Assembly: GCA_946623125.1 (NCBI GenBank)
Contig: CAMOQR010000004.1
Coordinates: 1 to 51,501 of the forward strand
DNA length: 51,501 nucleotides
Direction: 5' to 3'
DNA from: an uncultured Caryophanales bacterium
Lineage (GTDB): Bacteria; Bacillota_I; Bacilli_A; RF39; UBA660
In this document: piece by piece, positions 25,701 through 33,503 of the stretch
Layout of the letters: the number at the start of each line of letters is the position of its first letter
Numbering within the stretch: the first letter of the stretch is position 1
Notes under the pieces: generated by a model
Told to the model about the DNA's origin: nothing
Database searches by the model: none
What the model saw: the letters and a program-made list of their open reading frames with translations, nothing else
Translations under genes and position numbers: made by a program

Positions 25701-28700
25701 TGATTTGATGGATAAATATTCTGTTTACCGAGATCAAGATGGAAAATATTATGTATATAAACCAGTTCTTGATAGGTTCCATCTTATTCCATCTAGTGAA
25801 GAGGTTCAAATTAATGGTGTATCTTCTTATGAGATTCAACCAGGAGATGTTGTTCAAATGGAGGCTAATGCTTTGAATGATGTTTCTCCATATATTGTGG
25901 AACATAAAGATTTCCAAAGAGAAAAATCTTTTGAGGAAGAGATTACTCATAAAGAAAATGAAAGGATTTCTAAAGTTCAATCATTACTTGATAATAAAGA
26001 TTTAATTGATAAATATACAGTATATCATGATCAGGATGGAAAATATTATGTATATAAACCAGTTCTTGATAGGTTCCATTTAGTACCAACTAGTGAAGAG
26101 GTTAAAATTAATGGCGTATCTTCTTATGAGATTCCATCAGGAGTTGTTGTTCAGATGGAGGCTAATGCATTGAATGATATTTCTCCTTATCTTATTGAAC
26201 ATAAGTCTTTTCAAAGAGAGAAGACTCATAATGAAGAGATTACACATGAAGAAAATGAAAAATTATCAAGGGTTACTTCTTTATTAAATAATCGTGATTT
26301 ACTTGATAAATATACCGTTTATCGTGATCAAGATGGAAAATATTATGTATATAAACCAGTACTTGATAGATTCCATTTAAATCCAGTAGGAGAAGAGATA
26401 AAAATTAATGGTGTATCTTCTTATGAAATACAACCAGGTGATGTTGTTCAAATGGAAGCCAATGCATTGAATGATACTTCTCCATATATTATTGAATATA
26501 AAGATTTTCAAAGAGAAAAGAAAAAGAATCTAGAGAGCGATATGAACAAGATGGATTCTTCTGATACAAAAGAACATCTTAATAATAATCATCTTCCTAT
26601 TCGTGATGAAAATAAGTTAGATAATAATGATCTTTCTAATCCAGTAGATAAAATTTATGAAAATGACAAACCTGTTCAAAATAGAGATCATAAAGATGAG
26701 AATGATAAAACATTGAATAAACCTATTTTGAAAGAAGAAAAGGATGATGAAGTTATCTTAACATTCTATTGTGATACAAGTGATCATAATCAAGTTTATG
26801 CAACACGTCCTGATTTACAACGTTTTGGTATTAATCCATCGTCTTCTCCTGTTAAGATTCAAGGTAAAGACTGTTATCCTATTAGTTCTGATACCAATCA
26901 ACTTATTCAAAATATTGCTCGTACTAGTAAAAACCCAAGAATTACTATTCGTTATGAAAATGTTTCTTTAAAGAAAAAACAGGTAGAGTCAGTTAAACCT
27001 CATGTAGAACAAATTCTTGATAAACTTACTAATGGCCTTGATATTCGTGTTAATGATGGTAAGAATTATACGGCAAGTAATATTAAATGTTTTGATAATT
27101 TTAGAGATGAATTACATAGTGGAAATGTTGCTTATAACATTGTTCATGTTGTTCCAGCAACTGTTAAAGCAACAGTTAGTTTCTTCCGTAAATTAGGTTC
27201 TAGATTATTTTTAACGGGACGTGGAAGAGAAGCAATGAAAGAGCTAGATTCTAGATTAGATAAGTTGTCTAGTGAAGAGTTACAAGTTTTATTTGATGAA
27301 TATAAAGGTAGTCAATTAAAGACGGATATGAATCATCAAATTAATCCTCTTATTTTAAATCGTTTACGTAGATATGGATTAGAAAGAGTTGATCAGTTAA
27401 ATAATCAGATTCTAAATCATTATACAAGTTTATTTACTTTATTGGGACAAATTCGTTCTATTGAAGATAAATTAAATTCTCGTAGAGTTGGTAAGGCTGA
27501 GGCTGATGCTTACGAGAAGAAGAGGGTTGAATTGATTCATGAAGCATCTCTTCATATTCGTGAGATTTTAAATGATAGACGGGATGCCAATAATATTTTA
27601 TCTAGTGGAGTTCATGGAATTGAAGAAGACTTTAAGGCAGTTTCTACTAAGATGAATTATGTTGGTTTACGTTTTAGTAAAACAAATGATTTTGATAATG
27701 AATTACAACATCAATTAGGTAATTTTGGAAAGAATTTAAATGTTGCTTTGGCTAATGATAATGATGAGGCAATTGTTCAAAACTTTATGGGACTTGAGAG
27801 TTGCTATTACAAAAATACAGATATTCGTGGTAGTATTGTAGGTCGTAGAAGTGTTGGAAGTAAATATTATTCTCCAATGGCACAAGAGTTTGATTATCGT
27901 GATGATCCATTCATTCGTGATTTATTAATGACAGTTGCGGTTACCTCTGCAACAGTAAGTGCAGTAAATGCTGTTCGTGTTCACCAAATTGAGAGTAGAC
28001 AATTGTTGGATGAACAAAAGTCTAATGCAGATTCTGTTAATGCTATGAATGATAAGACGATGGATACTGTTCATGAAACAGGTCGAGATATTGCTTCTAA
28101 GCGAGATGAATTCTCAAAAGGAATGGAATCAAAAGTTGAGCAAGATGTTTTAACAAATGCGAATACACGGGAAAGAGCACATTTAGATAGTACGAATTGG
28201 AAATTTAATAATGCATATCATGCGGCTGATCATGCTGGACATGAGGCTTATAATCAGTTCTATCAGGATGTTACAAACCAAATCAATCAAGTGGCTGATC
28301 AGTATGCTAAAGGTAGTATTACTCAAGCAGAGGCTCTTGAGAGAATGGCTCAAATTAGTAATGATGCTAATTCTACTTTACATGAGGTGGTTGATAGTAG
28401 TTTAACAATATTAAAAGATTATGCTGCTACTCATCCGCAATTTGATTTAAAGGCAGTAGAGGAGTCTATGGAATATTTAGTTTCTCATCCTACTGCTATT
28501 GCAGATATGAATCAAGCCATGGTTGATGTTACTAATATGGGAGAGGGTTTAACTTCTTTACAGGCTGCTCATATGGAGGCGTTAACATCTCTTCCTAGTG
28601 ATATGGCATCTACTATTGTATGTGCTGCATCTTCTTTATTACTTGCATCTCATGTTGCTCAATCTATGAGACATAAGGCTCAAAGAAAAGGAGAATATGG

Positions 28701-28773
28701 TGATGAAGTAACTGATATGATGGATGATTATTTATCCACTTCAGAAGAAGAGGCTAAGGTTAATCGAAGATAA
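22792..28773 (+). CDS. Giant 1993-residue repeat protein of unknown function
   Basis: No family recognised. From N to C: two similar alpha/beta modules (about 15-80 and 83-157, each ending in a YEI...YxVY-like strand pair); a charged coiled coil (about 165-330); a third copy of the N-terminal module (about 465-530); an acidic proline/threonine-rich linker (about 535-600); eight repeats of about 85-100 residues (604-1398); and a helical C-terminal part (1400-1993) with hydrophobic stretches near 1710-1729 and 1938-1957. There is no signal peptide. GATAAGGTGGTGAG precedes ATG 22792. The mostly alpha-helical end and the two hydrophobic segments suggest association with the membrane from inside the cell, but topology is uncertain. 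It is co-transcribed with the DUF1292 gene and has a strong terminator. Confidence 0.7.
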   Translation: MDSVIYEDEVVREKVYEASFDASKKLTGRQQKRKVFNMMKKEGIPVLNESEYEIHFEEDSDSQRIHFTVTHVYTKKVPYRILRDEVYHGNYILGGLAITPEEQKMKIFDQMRKDGFAIDSSDDYEIVYDGVQDSDTNETQISPYVVYRIQKEQITPEEAERFSQKKDDSVKDLYREMVTLRDKVLSSESADDISHLSDKVMEVTDKVDEVVEKDLKDYGYFEETIQSLTLEIQEKEKKLIELTASYEQSYEAMKKIVEEETYEHVSSDESRQKAEKENSNSLSIRKEIDKTKRELSSLRGKLTKIRNDYELAKAFGLSASEYQELTTNLRKSTIMNAILKEKGLEDILAIPARERSASQRKVLQDAKRKVFEEIASFQTEGDRKSVLESIEALYGLELSEVLLKGRQRVLIVKKSSYENIIENAKSLPEKIIKQKESVVDYEPAEVPKDMAEVFEKRKEAMNRVEIGRGAFVPGREEIRDVVLRDLGIDILSDDSYEVSYEENEDHTSTNYVLYQNSLDTNLSNEPTLEDDTYTSSSFDTPSTVAIPEIVTTTPPVESEKPLSEETIQPELKDIVFPTSVEDNGPVLEEDPIVSDYDRSDLMTHFTIYRGDDDKLYARKSAFERFDLVPNGEEIKINGAACYEISPDDVVKLMENENNETSPYVIDYVDYDFEKDYDFSNISMDDVHEKVTIYVDQDHKYYVYKPVLDRFHLVPSSEEVTINKIASYEITAGDVVQIEANSLNDTSPYIVEYQDFQREKSFDEEIIHEENERSLKINSLFEHPELLDKITIYHDQDGKYYVYKPVLDRFHLVPISDEIQINGVASHEITAGDVVQIEANSLNDVSPYIVEYQDFQREKSTDEEITRDEDEKISRVQSLLEGTDLLDKYSVYHDQDGKYYVYKPVLDRFHLNPLGDEIQINGVTSYEISSGDVVQIEANALNDVSPYIVEHKDFQMKKNDSLRVQELFENPDLMDKYSVYRDQDGKYYVYKPVLDRFHLIPSSEEVQINGVSSYEIQPGDVVQMEANALNDVSPYIVEHKDFQREKSFEEEITHKENERISKVQSLLDNKDLIDKYTVYHDQDGKYYVYKPVLDRFHLVPTSEEVKINGVSSYEIPSGVVVQMEANALNDISPYLIEHKSFQREKTHNEEITHEENEKLSRVTSLLNNRDLLDKYTVYRDQDGKYYVYKPVLDRFHLNPVGEEIKINGVSSYEIQPGDVVQMEANALNDTSPYIIEYKDFQREKKKNLESDMNKMDSSDTKEHLNNNHLPIRDENKLDNNDLSNPVDKIYENDKPVQNRDHKDENDKTLNKPILKEEKDDEVILTFYCDTSDHNQVYATRPDLQRFGINPSSSPVKIQGKDCYPISSDTNQLIQNIARTSKNPRITIRYENVSLKKKQVESVKPHVEQILDKLTNGLDIRVNDGKNYTASNIKCFDNFRDELHSGNVAYNIVHVVPATVKATVSFFRKLGSRLFLTGRGREAMKELDSRLDKLSSEELQVLFDEYKGSQLKTDMNHQINPLILNRLRRYGLERVDQLNNQILNHYTSLFTLLGQIRSIEDKLNSRRVGKAEADAYEKKRVELIHEASLHIREILNDRRDANNILSSGVHGIEEDFKAVSTKMNYVGLRFSKTNDFDNELQHQLGNFGKNLNVALANDNDEAIVQNFMGLESCYYKNTDIRGSIVGRRSVGSKYYSPMAQEFDYRDDPFIRDLLMTVAVTSATVSAVNAVRVHQIESRQLLDEQKSNADSVNAMNDKTMDTVHETGRDIASKRDEFSKGMESKVEQDVLTNANTRERAHLDSTNWKFNNAYHAADHAGHEAYNQFYQDVTNQINQVADQYAKGSITQAEALERMAQISNDANSTLHEVVDSSLTILKDYAATHPQFDLKAVEESMEYLVSHPTAIADMNQAMVDVTNMGEGLTSLQAAHMEALTSLPSDMASTIVCAASSLLLASHVAQSMRHKAQRKGEYGDEVTDMMDDYLSTSEEEAKVNRR
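24601..26985 (+). repeat. Eight tandem coding repeats inside the giant protein
   Basis: Each unit has a core of about 70 residues: a strand (KYTVYRDQDG), KYYVYKPVLDRFHL, an E-x-x-I/V-x-I-N-G-V turn, SYEI..GDVVQ, ANALND and SPYIVE, then a linker with QREKS. Units two to seven (about 24844-26540) are nearly identical, including at DNA level around GATGGAAAATATTATGTATA. The first (from 24601) and last (26752-26985) are diverged. This is the pattern of recent internal duplication of the central copies. Confidence 0.9.
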
Positions 28774-28800
28774 AAAGGTTTGAGTTTCAAACCTTTTTCT
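28772..28800 (+). terminator. Intrinsic terminator after the giant gene
   Basis: AAAAAGGTTTGA (28772-28783) pairs perfectly with TCAAACCTTTTT (28787-28798) around a three-base loop. The stop codon is at the foot of the left arm. Confidence 0.88.
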
Positions 28801-28827
28801 TGCTTTTTCTATAAACTATTGTATACT
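28800..28827 (+). promoter_or_regulatory. Promoter of the small membrane protein/YbjQ unit
   Basis: TTGCTT (28800-28805) and TATACT (28822-28827) are 16 bases apart. The -35 touches the end of the previous terminator. Confidence 0.55.
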
Positions 28828-28846
28828 TAAAGTAATAGGAGGCGTT

Positions 28847-29083
28847 ATGAGAAAAAAGAGGTTATTAGGAGCAGTTTTATCTGGTTGTTTTTTTCTTCTT
28901 TATTTTGGTGGACTTTTATGTTTGTTCTTTTTTAGTGGTTTATTTACTGGTGATGTTCCGCTTTCTATTTTTATCATTTTTTCCGTTGTTTTGGCAATTC
29001 CATTTTTTGGTGTATTACTTGCTTTGTATTATCGTATTCGTGAAATTCAAAACGGCGAAGAAGATGAGGCTAAAAAATATTAG
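28847..29083 (+). CDS. Small two-helix membrane protein
   Basis: A 78-residue protein with two hydrophobic helices (about 8-31 and 38-62) and a short charged tail (NGEEDEAKKY). No family recognised. AGGAGGCG is an almost perfect ribosome binding site before ATG 28847, which supports that it is real. It is followed six or more bases later by the YbjQ-family gene. The pairing suggests the membrane protein and the YbjQ oligomer work together, but there is no direct evidence. Confidence 0.7.
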   Translation: MRKKRLLGAVLSGCFFLLYFGGLLCLFFFSGLFTGDVPLSIFIIFSVVLAIPFFGVLLALYYRIREIQNGEEDEAKKY

Positions 29084-29094
29084 GAGGTATGTAT

Positions 29095-29409
29095 ATGATT
29101 CTTGTTACGACAGATGAAATAAAAGGAAAGGAAATATCTGAGTCTTTGGGTATTGTAAAGGGTGAAATTGTTCAGTCTAAAAATATTGGAAGAGATTTTA
29201 TGGCTGGAATGAAGACTCTTGTTGGCGGAGAAATTGTTGGTTATACAGAAATGATTCGTGAGGCAAGACAGATTGCTACAAAGCGTATGGTAGATGAGGC
29301 AAATTCTCTTGGTGCTGATGCAGTTATAGGAATTCGATATGGTTCTTCTGCTGTTATGCAAGGTGCTGCTGAAATTATTGTTTATGGTACTGCTGTTAAA
29401 TTAAAGTAA
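29095..29409 (+). CDS. YbjQ/UPF0145 (DUF74) family protein
   Basis: A 104-residue protein of the heavy-metal-binding-domain-like YbjQ family, known to form a pentameric ring and of unknown cellular role. The family features are all present: MILVTTDEIKGKEI at the start, GIVKGEIVQSKNIGRDFMAG, GGEIVGYTEMIREAR, and the closing GADAVIGIRYGSS and EIIVYGTAVKL. AGGAGG lies one base before ATG 29089 but seven before ATG 29095, so 29095 is chosen. Terminator follows the stop at once. Confidence 0.92.
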   Translation: MILVTTDEIKGKEISESLGIVKGEIVQSKNIGRDFMAGMKTLVGGEIVGYTEMIREARQIATKRMVDEANSLGADAVIGIRYGSSAVMQGAAEIIVYGTAVKLK

Positions 29410-29429
29410 AGATTTTCTTTACTTTTTTT
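29403..29429 (+). terminator. Intrinsic terminator after the YbjQ-family gene
   Basis: AAAGTAAAG (29403-29411) and CTTTACTTT (29417-29425) form a perfect stem around ATTTT, followed by T residues. Confidence 0.85.
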
Positions 29430-29450
29430 CTTTTTTGTTATATATTGTTT

Positions 29451-29539
29451 TTGACGTTTTTGCAATTAAGCTATATGACGGATACCCCATGGTGTTTGAC
29501 ATGTGGCTTTTTTGCGTTGGAAAGGAGTGTGAAAGAAAA
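29451..29539 (+). promoter_or_regulatory. Promoter and leader of the ABC exporter, with a possible attenuator hairpin
   Basis: TTGACG (29451-29456) and TATATG (29472-29477) are 15 bases apart. The leader downstream is more GC-rich than its surroundings. CCCCATG (29485-29491) pairs with CATGTGG (29500-29506) with one mismatch, then C and six T follow (29508-29513), which looks like a small terminator upstream of AAGGAG. A 42-codon frame begins at ATG 29475 but has no clear ribosome binding site. Confidence 0.4.
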
Positions 29540-30520
29540 ATGTCATTCATCGAGGTTAGACAGATATCAAAAACTTTTAGAATTGCTCGAAAAAAGAGTG
29601 GACTAAAAGAGTCTATAAAATCTTTCTTTAAGAGAGATTTTATTCATGTGAAGGCAGTAGAAGATATATCTTTTTCTATTGATGAGGGTGAGATTGTTGG
29701 CTATATTGGGCCCAATGGAGCAGGGAAGAGTACGACGATTAAAATCTTAAGTGGTATCTTAATCCCTGATTCTGGAGATTGTTTGATTGATGGTATTACT
29801 CCATGGAAGAATCGAGTTGAATATGTCAAAAGAATTGGTGTTGTTTTTGGGCAAAGAAGTCAATTATGGTGGGATTTACCAGCAGAGGATACATTTGATT
29901 TATTAAAAGATATTTATGAGATTCCAGAAGAAGAATATCAATCTACAAAAAATGATTTAGTCAATCGACTTAATCTTCAAGATATCATAAACATTCCTGT
30001 TAGACAATTAAGTCTTGGACAGAGAATGCGCTGTGAAATAGCAGCAAGTCTATTACATAATCCTAAAATATTATTTTTAGATGAACCTACAATTGGTTTA
30101 GATGCAGTATCTAAACAGATTGTAAGAGATTTTATTAAAAAATTAAATAAAGAAAAGAAAATCACAGTTATTTTAACAAGTCATGATATGGCAGATATTA
30201 CATCACTTTCAAAAAGAATTATTTTAATAGGAAATGGACATGTATTATATGATGGAAGCCTGAAAAAACTTCAAAATCGTTATGAGTGTGAAAAGTATAT
30301 TTCTATTAAAACAAAAGATAGGCTTTTCATTCATAAAAAAGGAATTTATCATAAAAAGAAAACGAAAGATGGTTATGATTTAACGATAAATACAAATGAA
30401 ATTAGTATTTCTGAATTGTTAAATGTAATTTCAAAAAAGATTACGATAGATGATATTGAGATTGAAACGGATAATATTGATAATATTATTGTAAAACTAT
30501 ATAAGGATTATCAAATATGA
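29540..30520 (+). CDS. ABC transporter ATP-binding protein (COG4586-type)
   Basis: The cytosolic nucleotide-binding subunit of an ABC-2 exporter. Walker A GPNGAGKST is near 57, the Q-loop is FGQRSQLWWDLP near 111 (the SQLWWDLP run is typical of COG4586), the signature is SLGQRMR near 158, Walker B is ILFLDEP near 178 and the switch histidine is in LTSHDM. The C-terminal 90 residues form the family's extra beta domain. The track ORF begins at 29435, giving an unlikely upstream extension; ATG 29540 (MSFIEVRQ) is the family start, 326 residues, though AAGGAG is about 13 bases away. The two permeases follow directly. Substrate unknown. Confidence 0.9.
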   Translation: MSFIEVRQISKTFRIARKKSGLKESIKSFFKRDFIHVKAVEDISFSIDEGEIVGYIGPNGAGKSTTIKILSGILIPDSGDCLIDGITPWKNRVEYVKRIGVVFGQRSQLWWDLPAEDTFDLLKDIYEIPEEEYQSTKNDLVNRLNLQDIINIPVRQLSLGQRMRCEIAASLLHNPKILFLDEPTIGLDAVSKQIVRDFIKKLNKEKKITVILTSHDMADITSLSKRIILIGNGHVLYDGSLKKLQNRYECEKYISIKTKDRLFIHKKGIYHKKKTKDGYDLTINTNEISISELLNVISKKITIDDIEIETDNIDNIIVKLYKDYQI

Positions 30521-31320
30521 GGGCTTATTTTACTTATTTTAAATTAAAATTTATTAGTAGTCTTCAATATCGTATGGCAGCTCTTGCCGGAATTGCAACT
30601 CAATTTTTCTTTGGTTTTGTATATATTATGGTATATATTGCTTTTTATGAATCTGGTAGTCATCATACTCCAATGAGTATGGCTCAAGTTGTTACTTATT
30701 TATGGTTAAATCAAGCGTTACTTGCTTTGGTGAATCAATTTTCAAGAGAGGAAGAATTATTTAAAATCATTAAAGATGGAGGAATTTCTTATGAGTTAAT
30801 CAGACCTAAGAACTTATATTTTATGTGGTATTTTAAGGTGATTGGACAAAGACTTGCGAATGTTTTATTAAGGTTTTTTCCCTTAATTATTGTAACATCT
30901 CTTTTACCAAGTCCATTTCATTTTGGACTTCCAGCATCTTTTTCCCATTTTTTATTATTTCTTTTTTCATTAGTACTTGGTACTTTACTTGTCACTGCAC
31001 TTACTGTGTTTTATCCTATTGTCACTTTAACAACTATGAATGAAAAAGGAATTGTTAATTTAATGATATCCATTGCCGATATCTTATCTGGAATTGTTGT
31101 TCCTATTCCTTTTTTTCCTACATTTTTACAAAAAATCTCTTCTTTTTTACCTTTTCAATATATTAGTGATTTACCATTTCAATTATATGTTGGTACAATT
31201 TCTTTTGAAAAAGGTCTTTTTGGTATGATGATTCAATTTATTTGGATTATCTTATTTCTAATTATTGGTAACTTTTTCATGAATCAATCATTAAAAAGAG
31301 TTACAGTACAGGGAGGATAA
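30517..31320 (+). CDS. ABC-2 type permease (COG4587-type)
   Basis: A 267-residue integral membrane protein with about six helices. The N-terminal amphipathic stretch (YFTYFKLKFISSLQYRMA) leads into the first helix, as in the ABC2_membrane_6-like family. GGISYELIRPKNLYFMWYFK between helices 2 and 3 is the family's recognisable cytoplasmic loop. It overlaps the ATPase gene by four bases (ATGA) and is followed by the second permease without a gap, so the three form a single heterodimeric exporter. Transported substrate is not known for the family. Confidence 0.88.
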   Translation: MRAYFTYFKLKFISSLQYRMAALAGIATQFFFGFVYIMVYIAFYESGSHHTPMSMAQVVTYLWLNQALLALVNQFSREEELFKIIKDGGISYELIRPKNLYFMWYFKVIGQRLANVLLRFFPLIIVTSLLPSPFHFGLPASFSHFLLFLFSLVLGTLLVTALTVFYPIVTLTTMNEKGIVNLMISIADILSGIVVPIPFFPTFLQKISSFLPFQYISDLPFQLYVGTISFEKGLFGMMIQFIWIILFLIIGNFFMNQSLKRVTVQGG

Positions 31321-32097
31321 ATGAAATTATATTTAAAATCACTTTCTATGCATCTTAGAGGAGAATTAGAATATCGTGTAAATTTTATTTTATCTTTTCT
31401 ATCCCAAATATTTGTTTTTTTTACTTATTATTTTATTATTCTTGCTTTATTTACAAAGTTTGATCATATTAAAGGTTTTACTTTATATGAAGTATTATTA
31501 TGTTTTAGTATTATACAATTTGGTTTTTCTTTTAATGAAGTTTTTGCTAGAGGAATTGATAAGTTTGATGTTTTAATTATACATGGTAATTTTGATCGAC
31601 TTTTATTAAGACCTAAGAATATCATTTTACAAGTTTTATGTAGTGATAGTGATTTTGTAAAAGTATCGAGAATGATTCAGGCTTTGATTGTTATGGGAAT
31701 TGCTCTTATTCATTTAGAGATTTCTTGGAATCTTTTTAGAATACTTTGCTTACTATTCATGTTGATTTCTAGTTGCGTTATTTTCTTTGGAATCTTTTTA
31801 GCCGCTGCAGCATATTGTTTCTTTACTGTTCAAGGGTTAGAAGTTAGAAATGTTTTTACTGATGGTGGAAAGCATATGGCTCAATATCCTATAGGGGTAT
31901 TTCAAAAAGGATTTGTGTTATTTTTTACTTTTGTTATTCCATATGCTTTTGTAAATTATTATCCTTTACTATATTTTCTTGGTAGAAGTAATTCTATTTA
32001 TTATGCTTTTTCTCCATTATTGGTTTTCTTCTTTTTATTTCCTTGTATTTTACTATTTTATTTTGGGATGAGGAGATATACTAGTGTAGGCTCTTAG
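31321..32097 (+). CDS. ABC-2 type permease (COG3694-type)
   Basis: The second membrane subunit of the exporter, 258 residues and about six helices. SMHLRGELEYRVNFILSFLSQ at the start and GNFDRLLLRPKNIILQVL near 93 match the partner family of COG4587 permeases. GLEVRNVFTDGGKHMAQYPIGVF near 178 is the conserved loop. The ATG directly follows the stop of the first permease. The end of the coding region lies inside the left part of a strong terminator hairpin. Confidence 0.88.
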   Translation: MKLYLKSLSMHLRGELEYRVNFILSFLSQIFVFFTYYFIILALFTKFDHIKGFTLYEVLLCFSIIQFGFSFNEVFARGIDKFDVLIIHGNFDRLLLRPKNIILQVLCSDSDFVKVSRMIQALIVMGIALIHLEISWNLFRILCLLFMLISSCVIFFGIFLAAAAYCFFTVQGLEVRNVFTDGGKHMAQYPIGVFQKGFVLFFTFVIPYAFVNYYPLLYFLGRSNSIYYAFSPLLVFFFLFPCILLFYFGMRRYTSVGS

Positions 32098-32115
32098 GCC
32101 TACACTTTTCTTTTC
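32083..32115 (+). terminator. Intrinsic terminator of the ABC exporter operon
   Basis: AGTGTAGGC (32083-32091) and GCCTACACT (32098-32106) form a perfect stem around a six-base loop, followed by TTTCTTTT. The stop codon TAG is in the loop. Confidence 0.88.
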
Positions 32116-32120
32116 GTTTA

Positions 32121-32129
32121 TGATATACT
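32121..32129 (+). promoter_or_regulatory. Extended -10 promoter
   Basis: TG-A-TATACT at 32121-32129 with no convincing -35. It precedes the zinc-ribbon/TPR gene. Confidence 0.55.
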
Positions 32130-32147
32130 TTTTTTAGGGTGAGAATG

Positions 32148-33428
32148 ATGAAGTTAGTTGCGGCGAAATGTCCTTCCTGTGGGGCAAATATTAATGTAGA
32201 TAGAAGTTTAAAATTTACAAAATGTGAGTATTGTAATACAGAAATATTGGTAGAAGAAGCAGTTGAAAATTTGTTAAAAGTTGAACTTAAAGATTCTCCT
32301 AGTTTGGATAATTATTTGAAACTTGGAAATCGTTATTATGAAAATCAAGAGTTTGAAGAAGCATACAAAGTATATTCTAAGGCAGAAGAAATTGATCCGG
32401 ATAATCCAATTGTTGTACTTCGAAGAGGTCTTTGTCGTTGTATGGTATCGGATTATAATAATCTTGATATTATGGCTGCGATAAATGGGATGAAGACGTC
32501 TTATGAGTTAATGAAAAAAATGAGGCTTTCAAAACAAGATATCAATCAAAGTATTAATGATACTGGGACAGTTTTATATTTAACAAAAAAATATATTGTA
32601 GATGTTTATAATCGAAATCAGTTGAATAAAGAACAAACAAAGGGATATATTGAAAGACTTGAAAAGTGTTTAGATGGTTATTTATATTTAGATCAAATTG
32701 TGGATGGAGATTCTGAATTAGAGGAAAAAATTGTTCATTCTATTATTGAAATTATTGATATTATTTTAGGTAATGCGAATAATTCCAAATATCAATTAAG
32801 TAGTTCTTATATGAATGAATTAAAAGCAAAAAAGAAAGAATATTTAAATCGAGTAGGAAAGACTTCTTATTCTGTTAAAAATACTATTTCAAAAGAAAAG
32901 GTAGTTGGAGTAGAGAGTAAAACATCTATTGTTTGGGATATTGTTTGTTATATTACTATCTTTTTCCTTTTTATTATGTTTTTAGGTTCTTTATTTAATG
33001 GAGAAAGTTTCATTACGATTTTTACTTGGTTTTTTGCTATTATTAGTTTTATTCCTCCATTAAAAAGATTTTTGATGAAGAAGTTTGGTAGTAATATGGG
33101 AATGATTGTAATTATTGTGAGAGTAATATTACTACTTGGTGCATTTATTCTTTTAGCCAGTGGACCTGTTGAATTTGAAAATACTTTTAAAGGAGAAGAT
33201 GGGACTACTATTATTTTAAAAGAGGGAAAAGTATCTATTACGAAGGAAGATACTGTAATTCAAGGAACCTATCATTGGGATACTAAAGATAATGATTATT
33301 ATATTCATGTTCAAGGAAAAAATTTAGATGAAGATATGGAGTATCGATATCGACCTAGTGAAGATGGTGGTAGCCTATGTCTTTTAGAGAATGATCAATG
33401 TTCGATGATTTATTTACCGGTAAAGTAA
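32148..33428 (+). CDS. Zinc-ribbon, TPR-like membrane protein of unknown function
   Basis: A 426-residue protein. An N-terminal zinc ribbon has four cysteines (C8, C11, C26, C29; CPSCG ... CEYC). TPR-like helices follow (LDNYLKLGNRYYENQEFEEAY, YSKAEEIDPDNP, about 45-90), then a helical region. Two or three membrane helices lie near 260-330. The C-terminal domain of about 75 residues, probably outside, has a GTYHWDTKDNDYYIH strand pattern. The layout suggests a cytosolic sensing or assembly part joined to the membrane. AGGGTGAG favours ATG 32148 over the GTG at 32139. It is monocistronic. Similar zinc-ribbon membrane proteins occur at 41355, but the two do not look homologous beyond the ribbon. 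Confidence 0.7.
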   Translation: MKLVAAKCPSCGANINVDRSLKFTKCEYCNTEILVEEAVENLLKVELKDSPSLDNYLKLGNRYYENQEFEEAYKVYSKAEEIDPDNPIVVLRRGLCRCMVSDYNNLDIMAAINGMKTSYELMKKMRLSKQDINQSINDTGTVLYLTKKYIVDVYNRNQLNKEQTKGYIERLEKCLDGYLYLDQIVDGDSELEEKIVHSIIEIIDIILGNANNSKYQLSSSYMNELKAKKKEYLNRVGKTSYSVKNTISKEKVVGVESKTSIVWDIVCYITIFFLFIMFLGSLFNGESFITIFTWFFAIISFIPPLKRFLMKKFGSNMGMIVIIVRVILLLGAFILLASGPVEFENTFKGEDGTTIILKEGKVSITKEDTVIQGTYHWDTKDNDYYIHVQGKNLDEDMEYRYRPSEDGGSLCLLENDQCSMIYLPVK

Positions 33429-33435
33429 AATATGT

Positions 33436-33463
33436 AAAGTAGGTATGGGAACCTACTTTTTTT
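33436..33463 (+). terminator. Intrinsic terminator
   Basis: AAAGTAGGT (33436-33444) pairs perfectly with ACCTACTTT (33451-33459) around ATGGGA, with a following T tract. Confidence 0.88.
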
Positions 33464-33473
33464 ATGAAATTGA

Positions 33474-33482
33474 TGATATACT
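33474..33482 (+). promoter_or_regulatory. Extended -10 promoter
   Basis: TG-A-TATACT at 33474-33482, eleven bases after the terminator, with no clear -35. It drives the secreted protein gene. Confidence 0.55.
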
Positions 33483-33503
33483 TTATTTAAGATAGAGGTG
33501 TTT

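Noticed and set aside
22756-26000. Minus-strand ORFs under the giant gene (22756, 23077, 24826, 25222, 25687)
   Set aside because: They mirror repeated coding DNA, have no ribosome binding sites, and are isoleucine/asparagine/phenylalanine-rich shadows.
24601-26985. Direct repeats that might suggest a CRISPR array or transposon repeats
   Set aside because: The units are about 250-300 bases, in one reading frame, and code for protein repeats; no short repeats with unique spacers are present.
29435-29539. N-terminal extension of the ABC ATPase in the ORF track
   Set aside because: The extra 35 residues contain the promoter and leader and are not present in the ATPase family; ATG 29540 matches the family start.
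29475-29603. Short frame from ATG 29475 in the exporter leader as a separate gene
   Set aside because: It has no ribosome binding site and overlaps the start of the ATPase gene; mentioned only as part of the leader finding.
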